From Parelaphostrongylus tenuis (lineage: Eukaryota > Nematoda > Chromadorea > Rhabditida > Metastrongylidae), in contig JAHQIW010005485.1 in NCBI GenBank assembly GCA_019055375.1, positions 124,001 to 188,000 of the forward strand: a DNA stretch of 64,000 bases, written 5' to 3'. The position numbers were made by a program, and so were the translations under genes. Shown here in pieces: positions 14,028-23,399 of this stretch (positions are counted from its first letter, which is position 1; each line of letters starts with the position of its first letter). The notes under the pieces are model-generated. The model had not been told where the DNA came from. It made no database searches and saw nothing but the letters and a program-made list of their open reading frames with translations.

Positions 14028-14225
14028 ACACGTGTTTCGGAGGTGTCACCCTCTTCAATTCACCGACTGAGAAGTGACGATAACAAAATTTCTTTGTACG
14101 TTGCGCTATCACCATATACATACGTCCGCCTACTCGCTACAAAGTAGGCTTAGTGTGGGGCATGGGCCACTGACGAAGAGGGCACCTCCGGTACACGTGT
14201 GGCTCCGACGTAACAACCTCAGTAA
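14028..14225. mobile_element. Second foldback element family, copy 1
   Basis: The ends pair: TTTCGGAGGTGTCACCCTCT on the left and, inverted, GAGGGCACCTCCGGTACACG on the right. The interior (ACTGAGAAGTG, CTACAAAGTAGGCTTAGTGTG) is shared with 60649-60822. There is no ORF. Confidence 0.7.
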
Positions 14226-14295
14226 GGCTTTGAACAATCCTACAAATCATATTCATCGACTTTCCATAATTCTCAATCAAAGCCAATTCCTGTCA

Positions 14296-14345
14296 GACGA
14301 ATTGTAGGCTGACGTTTCGGCAATACCGCCTTCGTCAGAGCCGGA
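14296..14345. repeat. GACGTTTCGGC-type repeat end, copy 1
   Basis: GAATTGTAGGCTGACGTTTC and CCGCCTTCGTCAGAGCC occur here. An inverted relative lies at 17143-17212, and a shorter one at 51327-51362. Confidence 0.55.
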
Positions 14346-14529
14346 CGTACACTATGTCACTATTCGTTTGAGTCGATCAAGAAAATCGATGCCGCAGCGC
14401 CGCCCCGTAGATCAAAATAATATATCAAGAACATGTAAGGCTTCAAACCTCGCGTTATAGTGGCACATTCGTCCTTACAGTTCATTTTAGATTTTTAGCG
14501 TTTGTCCAAAGCATCCAGGGTGTTAACGT

Positions 14530-14826
14530 GAGCGCGTGTGGAGTATTGGTTAATGGTAGTCTGCGTCGCACACGAGCCCAATGGTTCGATCTCGCTCTCG
14601 TGGCTCACTAAGTCATCCATACCTCCGGGGTCGGTAAACTGTTACCAGGCTAGTCTCAAACTTGTCTGGGAGGATAAACATCCGTTCCTTTGTACAGCGG
14701 GAAGCCACTGCGAGTCATTGTAAAGGCCAGATATGCTTCAGTCACTTCAAACGAAGTTAAAAATTGAAGACGAATGCATAGCACATTCCTCAAGTATGCC
14801 GGGAGCTTTATCTTTTTTATTATCCA
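14530..14826 (+). mobile_element. tRNA-derived SINE, copy 3 (near full length)
   Basis: The head has TATTGGTTAATGG and GGTTCGATCTC (pol III A and B boxes), the body CTTGTCTGGGAGGATAAA, and the tail AAGGCCAGATATGCTTC, CTTCAAACGAAGTT and AGCTTTATC. The tail matches the inverted copy at 26219 base for base over long stretches. Confidence 0.75.
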
Positions 14827-15336
14827 AAACGGCTCAAAGTTTCAGCGCTGATGCTCTGGACTCCTGTGCTAAAATCGAGACAGTTATCTCCAAATCATTG
14901 ATCAGATGTTATAGACTTTTGCGTAATCAATTCATTTGATGTACCTTGCTTTATATCAATATATCAAGTGATTCTGCAGCGCGAACCATTTCTAAACTAC
15001 GTATAGAAAATGAACGGAATATCAATATGTACGGCTTCTCAATTTAACAGGTTATGGTTTTCCAAAAGCAGGTCATAGCTGTTTTATCTTTAGGGGATCA
15101 GGAAAATATTTTGTGCAGTTCAGGGGGTGAGTAATGGATCAGCTTCTGGCACTAAGCCCTGCCATCGTCTTTATGTATAAGGTTCGCTTGCCGGCAACTA
15201 CTTTCCTGTCGATAGATAAAAGACTGTTTCATTGTCTCTTTCATATGAGAGGAGATGAACAAATGTTGCGAAGTTTTGAATGGGCAGTCAGAGTATATCA
15301 AATTTACGAGAAAAGGTCCGAAACGGAACTGGCTTC

Positions 15337-16645
15337 CATTTTTATACATTTTGATCAACTTTTCATATTAGCACTTTTCCGCTATCTGCTCTCCGTTTCG
15401 ACCCTTCACAAAAAGCTCATTTTGCAATTGCTTTTGATGTTCAAATAACTATTCGATTGCTCAAATTCAAAGAATTTGAATGATGTATTTCATCTCCAAC
15501 AAGGCTTTGTTGTTGCGCTGAAAGAGCAAAGATGAAGTGTTGTTTTCCATTCAAAGATTTCTCACTGACCAGAGCTTTTCCTCCGTAGCTTTGATATTCA
15601 GTCGACAGATCAAATCTTAATTCTATTGATTTATTAAGTTTTCAAAATGGATTCTGCATCACGCTGCAACAGGCAGAAGATTTAGTTTCGCAAAGCTGGA
15701 TTACTTCTATTACCCACTCCTCAGTTCGACACCGTGGGAAAACCTATTCTTTGACGTTATCAATGTTCGAGACATCATTCGATAGCTTAAATCAAAAGAA
15801 TATGAGAAATATAGTTCATCATCGAAAAGGCTTTATTATTGCGCTCAAAGAGCAAAACTAAGATTTTGTTTCTCATCCAAATATTTCTCGCTAACCAGGG
15901 CCTCTATCTTATGATTTCAACAACCAAACAAAAGTAAAAACCTCAGAAATTCTGAAAATCACTTTGGTTTTTCAAGAGGACTCCTTAGTGCTTTATGAGA
16001 ATCAAAAGAAAATTCGGCTTCGCACTCAGCGCTTTTTTTTCAGTTTTGCGAAGCATGTGGTTGTATCGACTGGTTACTGAAACTCCGCAGAGAAAGCTTT
16101 TCTCAGCGAGAAATCTTTGTATGAAAAACAAGAAGCTTTTTTGCTCTTTAAGTGCATTATATAGGCATTTTTGAAAATGAAATGCATCACTCAGGTTTCT
16201 TTGATCGGAGCCAAAGAACGGCTACTTGAACATTAGAAACGACGGAATAATACGTTTTTAACAAGTTATCGAAGTGAGGAGCGGATAATAGAAGTGACCC
16301 AATTCTGCGAAATCCAATCTTCTGGCTGCTATAGCATAATGTGAAGATCATTTTGAAACCATATAATTTATCAGAATTCTCAAGTTTGTATCGATTCATT
16401 ACTAAAACTTCGAACGAAGAGCTGTGGTCAGCGGAATCTTTTAATGAGAAGCAAATTTCATTCTAACTCTTTCAGTGCAATAAGAAGGCTTTTTTTGAAA
16501 ACGAAATATACATTCAAAATTTTTTCGATTTGTCCTATCGAACAATTATTTAAGCGCCGAAAATGAACAAGAAATACGTTTTTTACAAAGGGTCGAAACG
16601 AGAGCAGGTAACGGAAAAGTATCTTCATTTTCTGTGAGTAGTGCT
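15337..16645. repeat. 1.3-kb imperfect inverted cluster of old repeat units
   Basis: Units of about 250-350 bp occur twice inverted (about 15340-15600 and 15770-15920) and twice direct (about 16040-16290 and 16380-16645). Each contains a CTATCGAATGATT block, a GAGAAAGCTTTTCTCAGCGA block, a TTGCTCTTTAAGTGCA block, an AAGGCTTTTTTTGAAAA block and a GGGTCGAAACGAGAGCAG block. The outer blocks pair (15340-15420 with 16575-16640), so the whole region can fold on itself. Related single units lie near 48.5 and 58.9-59.4 kb. Confidence 0.62.
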
Positions 16646-17142
16646 TGTAATGCAGAGTCGTCTGATACGTTGGTTAAAAGTAAAGATTCATCAAACGATT
16701 CCATTACACAGATTACATTGAAATCTGCTCAACTGGAAGGAAGGGGAATTGTATGAGTCCTGGCACGATATAATTAATGACTTGTAAGGCATGCGGAGAT
16801 GTTATTGGCAAACCGAGTAGATCACTTCATATGCGCATAAAAGAAGATTTAGATAGAAAATCAAACTTCAACCAAGGTACCTTTCTAGATACGCATGGGG
16901 CGCAATACATAGCCATATTAATTCAAAATAACTGCCACTATCCTATTACAGGAGTCAAAAAGATCAAAGCGAAGAACTCACGAGACGTTTTGAATAAACG
17001 CTGAAATTCTATACATGAACAGTAAGGACGAATGTGTCATATAACACGAGATTCACTTTACGTGCATTTGATTTCTAACTTGGTCCAAGAAGCGATTCCG
17101 AGGCATCGATTTCTTCATAGACCCAAACGAATGATAAAGGGT

Positions 17143-17212
17143 CCGTTCAGGCTTTGAAGAAGGCGGTGTCGCCAGAAAGTCAGCCTACGATTCGTGCTGC
17201 GATCTATACTAA
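17143..17212. repeat. GACGTTTCGGC-type repeat end, copy 2 (inverted)
   Basis: The reverse strand reads GAATCGTAGGCTGACTTTCT and CCGCCTTCTTCAAAGCCTGA, aligning to 14296-14345. Confidence 0.52.
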
Positions 17213-17351
17213 TTCAACATCAATAACAACATAATCGACGACAACAACTGCAAACCTCCCAGCGGCTAAAACAGCTAAGTTTTCGATACTCACTTGAAAA
17301 GTTAATACGTGCAAGAATGTATTAGCACCAGCCACATCCCTTCAAGACCAT

Positions 17352-17510
17352 GTGGAACGCTTCGTCTTACGCAGCGCGATGTCAAATCTCACTCAGCTAT
17401 TGTGATGGCGACGCCACAGCCCATGAGAAAGGTAGTGCGTCTCGTTAGAAAGCAGACGCACATAGCGTGCATGTCATGCTGTCTGCGTTTGTCTTCTCCC
17501 AAGACATGCA
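17352..17510. repeat. Short GC-rich interspersed repeat, copy 2
   Basis: GATGTCAAATCTCACTCAGC, ATGAGAAAGGTAGTGCG and AAAGCAGACGCACATAGCGT recur as in copies 1 and 3. It ends just before SINE copy 4. Confidence 0.62.
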
Positions 17511-17529
17511 CGCACAGCTGTTTGTAACA

Positions 17530-17700
17530 GCGCATGTGAGGCAGTGGTTAGTGCGCTGCGGCGCATAGAAGACGATGCTTCGATCTCGCGTTCATAACTC
17601 AGCAAGCCATCCACCGTTTGTGTAAATTAATACCAGACTTATCTGGGGAATTAGTAGAACTGCTTTACATACATTGGTAGGTCACCGTAAATGTCTTGAA
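17530..17700 (+). mobile_element. tRNA-derived SINE, copy 4
   Basis: GCAGTGGTTAGTGCG and GCTTCGATCTC mark the pol III boxes, followed by CAGACTTATCTGGGGAA and CTTTACATACATTGGTAGG. It has the same 3' subtype as copy 2 and lies directly after a copy of the 17352-type repeat. Confidence 0.68.
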
Positions 17701-19167
17701 GGTATGACGATTGGCTTGATTGATGTGTTGACTGGCTTTCACCTCAAACTTAGGTAATTGAACCTTTATTCACATATCAATACCATTAGCGCATTGAACA
17801 ACAACAACATTAACGGCATAACGTCGATACGCGATATAAACAAACAGCAGCGATAAGAAAAGCATTAGGGAGGCGGTTCAGTGGATTTGTACAATTGTCA
17901 TCGATGGTACGAATACTGTGAAGAGTGCAGAGGGGAGGGTTTTCAGAGAGTAATAGTCAAAGAGTGAGTGCGAGTGATTATACGAGAGATGTTAGAGAAC
18001 GGCGTGCTAAATATGGAAGTGCAATACAAAGTAAGTATTTCCAGTAGGTCAATATGCTAGATGGCGATAATAAGATTGCCAGTACAGCGATACACGAGGC
18101 TTTTGTCATAAACGTAAGAGATGTGAACTTGTGGAGGGCAGTGTACAACATAGGAGACACGGCGATGTGCCATGAGTGAGCCAAAGTCGGCAGACAATGT
18201 ACGGTCAGCAGTCAAGAACGTTCACAAGGACATAACGAACGTCGATCTTGTCTTACATTCAACCTAAGCCTCAAAGGATAAAGATGAATTCAATGTGGTA
18301 TATTCACTACACTGCATTGTGCACAATACACCCAGTACAACGCAACTTGGAGACATACACGAGAGAACGGGGCACTGACCTTTGAGTGGAGTACAAGTAC
18401 AGCGATTATAACGCGATGGGTCTATCTAGTGGTTGGATAATCGATCTGTCTTCAACAGTTGAAATCATTAGAGATGCTAGTAAGGAGACAAAGTATAATG
18501 CGTGAGGAATGTGGTAGATGCGGTAACGACCACTGTGGTAGGAATGTCAATGTGTGACTACTTTAATGAGCTATGAGCGGGATAGGGTGACGAGGAACGT
18601 GTAAAGACTTAGGAGATGAGGAAGAAACGTGGAGCATCCATGAACCATCGAACGCCTTGAACCATAAGCCGTCGGACATGCTTGACCGTGAGCCATCAAG
18701 TGTCGGAGAGCGAGTGACCGCGGCTTGCTCAGTGGTGGAGACCGTTGAGTCTCGCTAAATGCTGACGAGCATATCCATTTCGTTGACATATCTCTGCTCC
18801 TGGCAATGTCCCGGTGATGCTACGGATGCAGGACAGTAAACAATCGTAGGACGTCGCCTTCCAATTTCCTCAAGTCATTTCCTCAGGTTCCTCCATTTCT
18901 TTGAAAAGTTTTGTTGAATATATGAATAACTTATAATGAATATTGTGGCTTCTATTTATGAAGTAATCTACATTGTATCAATAGTATGCTAGTTGTAGAG
19001 ATGTATGAGTCGATAATTTAGTCGACTCTGTCGACAGCAAATTTAGTAAAGGCCACATCTATCACATTTCTCAGGAAGGGGCGAGGGAGGGTCATGTACT
19101 GATGGGCCATTCAAAACCGCCTACACGTGGTCTTATTGAGCGTATAGGTGAGAACTGGACGAAGTCC

Positions 19168-19230
19168 AACTATGAACATCATTCATTGCTGCAATGACAG
19201 AGATAGCAGCAATGAATATTGTTCATAGTT
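19168..19230. other. Strong 25-bp hairpin with 13-nt loop
   Basis: Arms 19168-19192 (AACTATGAACATCATTCATT and GCTGC) and 19206-19230 pair over 25 bases with two mismatches. The stem is short for a microRNA precursor but unusually perfect for this AT-rich background. It could be a small-RNA hairpin or the remains of a foldback element; no relatives were seen in the window. Confidence 0.6.
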
Positions 19231-19410
19231 AGGATCGATCGAAAAACTTCAGTGCACTGCAATCTGCAAAATAATTTCCACCGCACATGTCTCTTGTTTT
19301 GTAATTGTTTTCGCATAATCCTGCCTTTCTCTTTGGTTTAAATCCTCTGACTGGTTCCCAGGATCTGGCTGTCGATACTCGCGGCGTACTCTCCTCTGCC
19401 TTCTCACTCT

Positions 19411-19545
19411 CAATTTTCTCACCATCTCATCCAGCTACTGTAACGGCGGCGTCTCTTGTCGTGATAATGAAGGCACTCGTGGGAATGCAGACGCAGACAG
19501 CTTGACACTCTCGTGCAGAAAAGCAGATGCTACCCTCTAGGAGTG
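19411..19545. repeat. Short GC-rich interspersed repeat, copy 3
   Basis: CCAGCTACTGTAACGGCGGC, GGGAATGCAGACGCAGACAG and CTTGACACTCTCGTGCAGAA match the other copies. No SINE is attached. Confidence 0.58.
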
Positions 19546-20027
19546 TCGTATAAGCCATGGCGCGACGCTGCTTGCCTAATAACGTTGGGCTCCAAAGGGA
19601 TTACATAAGCCATACCGTATCATACATTAACACAAGATATTGCTCCGCTCCGCGAAAGCGTCTTATAAACAAAGGACGACCGATCTTCAACAAATGGAAA
19701 TAGTGCTTTTTTGCCTTTATCTAAGTACCAAAGACTTAGCTGTTTGCTTTGAAATATGTTATCAGACTATTGCTATATGTATTTCATCAGCCAGCAACTG
19801 TCACTTCATTGTCAGGCAATCTGTTGACCTCGCTTATAGTCCAAGATTTTTGACACCAGTTCCCTTATATGTATAGCTCGATTAATCGGATGTCAATTGT
19901 TACTGATGAGGTTTGACAGAAAAGTCCTAACGTTTGTCTAGCACTTGGAGTATCATATCAGATCTTTAAAAGCTCAAAATACGTTATCAGATTATATTTG
20001 CCTAACATTATTTTTGTTACCATCATC

Positions 20028-20130
20028 TGTATCACCTCTCGCCTCGCTGATCGTCGAGTAATTCGAGCGAGTACCAGCAACTTTTTCATTTTTCCTTATC
20101 GCGTGCAAGAGTAGCCTATTGCTCCTATAC
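20028..20130 (-). mobile_element. RTE retrotransposon copy F, about 100-bp 3' end
   Basis: The last 100 bases of the element stand alone (the minus strand reads [12 protein letters not shown] codons, then GATCAGCGAGGCGAG and GTGATACAG). This is an extreme 5' truncation. A run of about 20 A (20147-20166) follows on the plus strand but is not the element's tail, which points the other way. Confidence 0.8.
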
Positions 20131-20146
20131 CTTACAGAAAGGTTTT

Positions 20147-20166
20147 CAAAAAAAAAAAAAAAAAAA
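20147..20166 (+). repeat. Poly-A run
   Basis: This is an A homopolymer of about 20 bases next to the 5' side of RTE fragment F. It may mark an unrelated retroposed insertion. Confidence 0.7.
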
Positions 20167-22958
20167 CAAGCACAGTATCAAAATCGGCGCTTCACGAGCT
20201 ATACAATGATCGCTAAAAGTCTAGTGCGTAAACATGGGCTACAACCAAACAAGCAACGAAAAAGCACAAAACGCAATTTTCTCTCCGCAGCTACGGCTTA
20301 TTAAGAAAACCTCTTTCAAAATCAAACCAAAGAAAATTTTAAAAAAAAATAAAAGTGTAGTGAATTACTCATATTTAGCAAAGAATGACCTCCGAAAATC
20401 TGTGTATTAAAAAGAACGCACGCTGTCCTCTAAGGGTTAAATAGATTTCGCGCCTATACAGCGACTTACGGCAAACATCAGTGGCATCGATTCGTCATCC
20501 ACAGAAGTATGGGTATTCACAAGCCATACGGCGAACTAAAAACTACGTGCATCGCAGGTCCCCCTTTAATCACTGTTTCACAAATTTCGTATCTCTATGT
20601 TTATTACAGCCGATCCAATAGCCGGAGACCCAAAGGTTCTTGCTCACGAGTCGATCATACATATGAATTGCATGAAATTTTGTCCGAGTTTGGGAGAACA
20701 ATAGAAAAACAACATAATAACATGACGACGCATATATTAATTATTATGGGCATAACGATGAAAGTTGGGAAAAACCTTAATCTCTTTTGCGATAATCTTA
20801 GCATTTGCAATTACAGTTCCATACAGCAAAAACAGTTTTGAAAATCCAAAAGTAAAATGGCATGCAAGGCTAATCAAACATTACAAAGAGAAGACAAAGA
20901 CACTTCCAGAATGTGCATGTTATTATAGTATCACAGCAGATTGCATTACGTATCTCACTGATATAGTTATACATTGACACCACACAGTCAACTAGCACCT
21001 AACTAAAGACGAATGTGAGTGAGTATCCGTAATTCATGATCATTGGTGTTAAATGACGTCACAGATTGGAAGATTAAAAAAACTGCGTAGTAATGGAATT
21101 ATCACATTATAAATTGTAGAAAAACAAAGACAACGTAACAAATACACTGGTCAGGGTCGCTGAAACATATGCTTTACCCTCCTCGCCGTTGTGACTGCTG
21201 TTGTTGGGCTTATTGCCGTTGTTGGTTTTGTGTTTGTAATCGTCCGAGTAATCGTAGTCATCATGCGTTTCCTCGCTAAATTAATCACATTCTTCGAAAG
21301 TTATCAATTTTGAAGCGAAAGAAAATTTAACGAATGATGATGTATTGACGTCGAGATATTACGTTCAAAGAGTGATTGAAAAAGAAAACTCGAACATTTA
21401 AAGGAACATGAACACTATGAAGTAAAACACGTAGAACAATACTTTTCAAATTACATAATTTTCACACCAGCCGCGCCTTTACAGTAGGAGACTTCTCTAC
21501 GACTTTTTTCTTTGTAGATTCAACAACAATTTCATCTCTTCAGCAGTTCTTTTCAGGTGCAAGTAGTAGCAAAAGCAGTTTCCATTGGTAAAAATAGGTT
21601 GATTACGTAGGTTTAAGGGGGTGTGGCCGAGTGGTTAGCGATGTTCGGCAGCTCGACGCATTATTATTCTCCCACCTCTTCCACACTTTGCCGGCAATCA
21701 ATAGCAAGCGCCCTACAGAATGCCTCTGTCTGGCTATCTTCCAATTGCAAGACGTGCTCGACCAGTATTCTGTGACTTCGTGAAGAATATGAAATTCTCA
21801 AGCAAGTGAGAAAACTATTCGAATGCTATAATTTCAGGGACCCGCACGAAAGTCTGTGATACACGTCAAATGAACTAAAAAGTAAGAAAAGCAGTAGCAC
21901 AAAGCTTTGCCAAAATTCTGTCTACCAGCTGTCCGTATTATATCTACAAAAATGAGAAAGCCAATTTCAGTTTGTCACTGTAAGAGACGGAAAGTGTTGT
22001 TCCAATGAGAGCATTTGTGTAAAAACATCTGTCCACCTGAACGCTTCTACAACCAAACAAGGTGCAGCCCTCTGTCAACAAGGATACTTTGGACAAGAAT
22101 AGACATATCAAAAATGACAAGTAATTCCAGCAATATCGTTCTGGATTCTCTATACAATTAAACTAAAAAGGACTCTTACCGCCAGCGGTATGACGAAATC
22201 TCTTAAGATCCAATCTGCAACTGTAAGAGCGGCACATCTGCCGAAATCATACACGTGGTTCTTAAGCAATTGACCATGTAAACAAAACGTAGTTTCGAGA
22301 ATCGATTTCATCAAAAGACTGAAGATTATAAGAAAGCCAAATTATTACTTGAAATAATGCAGTATATGGCCACAAAGAAATTTTGATACAACGAACATTA
22401 GGTGATTGCGACTATTATATTGTGAGTGAAAAATAGCAAGTCGCAGAGCTATGTGGTCAATGTACTTCTCAACGAAGACGCCCCAGATAATGCCAGCAAT
22501 TTTAGTTAACTTATACTTCAACTGGGATGAACTTATGCGATAACGTGACACTACGTGGGTCATACGATGCGAAAGCAACGACCGAACCAAAGGTTAAATA
22601 TATTCCAGCTTACAACCAAGAATCAGCAAATTTTTGCCGTCAAGAATTTCTCATCTTCTGTGACGATGAAATTTCGATTTCGTGTAGTCCATGGCATTTC
22701 GTCTGATTTATGTTCAACGTGATTTAAAGCTCATAATTCCAACATTAAAGCCAACAAACGGCGGACTATATTCAACACAATGTCGCTTAATCTATCGACG
22801 ATATCTTTGACTACGGTTTTCCATTGGGAATTTCGAAAGCAAACTTCGCAAGAATCTCCTTAAAACTTTAGTCCATAACGCTTTCAGATTTATAAAGTAT
22901 ACTTTGTAGAAAGTTCATCGAGAGTAACATGACATAACGAAGTTCGTCCTGAAAATCC

Positions 22959-23391
22959 ATGGATTCTGTGCTGCTGAAATACTTCGGCGACTACAACCTA
23001 TCGAAAAATAAAATTATTCATGAAAGCATTGAGACTCTCGATTTAAGAAAGGGTAGAGTATGGATTTCAAAAGTCATTAGACCAGCTCCAATCATGGAAG
23101 GACGCTTTGTTACAGATATAATTGAAGTTCTTGGGCAACTAATATAAAAAGCCTCAAAACATGGTGTTTGCCGATGCATCGAAATCGGCAACCAGTTGGA
23201 GGAGTCCTGAGGCATCAACTAAGTCAAAGGTCTTATCTGATTGCCTGCAAGTGATGAAGCGTTCTCACGAAATTTTTTTTTCGACCCTAAGTAAAATTCG
23301 TACAACGAATCACAAAAAAAAAATTGTGAAGGCTTATAATTCTCGGCTTGCGAAAAGGGGTAATTTTGATACTGATGGCCATTCAGCGTAA
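22959..23391 (+). pseudogene. La-motif (La/LARP) coding relic with frameshift
   Basis: The first frame reads MDSVLLKYFGDYNLSKNKII, then RKGRVWISKVIRPAPIMEGR and FVTDIIEVLG, then a stop. This follows the La motif (YYFGDxNLxxDKF, then GWVPLxxxxxFNRLxxLTxD and VxxAL) found in La and LARP7 RNA-binding proteins. A second frame continues ADASKSATSWRSPE, like the SEDxxxIRRSP that ends the motif. The broken frame and the lack of splice sites suggest a decayed, possibly processed, copy. Homology is judged by eye. Confidence 0.5.
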
Positions 23392-23399
23392 AAGATCAT

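Larger units (their letters stand above)
17730..22950. other. Gene-poor, repeat-scattered stretch
   Basis: Besides the repeat at 19411, the hairpin, RTE fragment F and the poly-A run, nothing is supported. Around 18630-18710 there are loose repeats of TGAACCAT/GAGCCATC words. Around 21620 a GTGGCCGAGTGGTTAGC string resembles the 5' half of a tRNA-Leu/Ser or SINE head without a 3' half. Confidence 0.5.
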
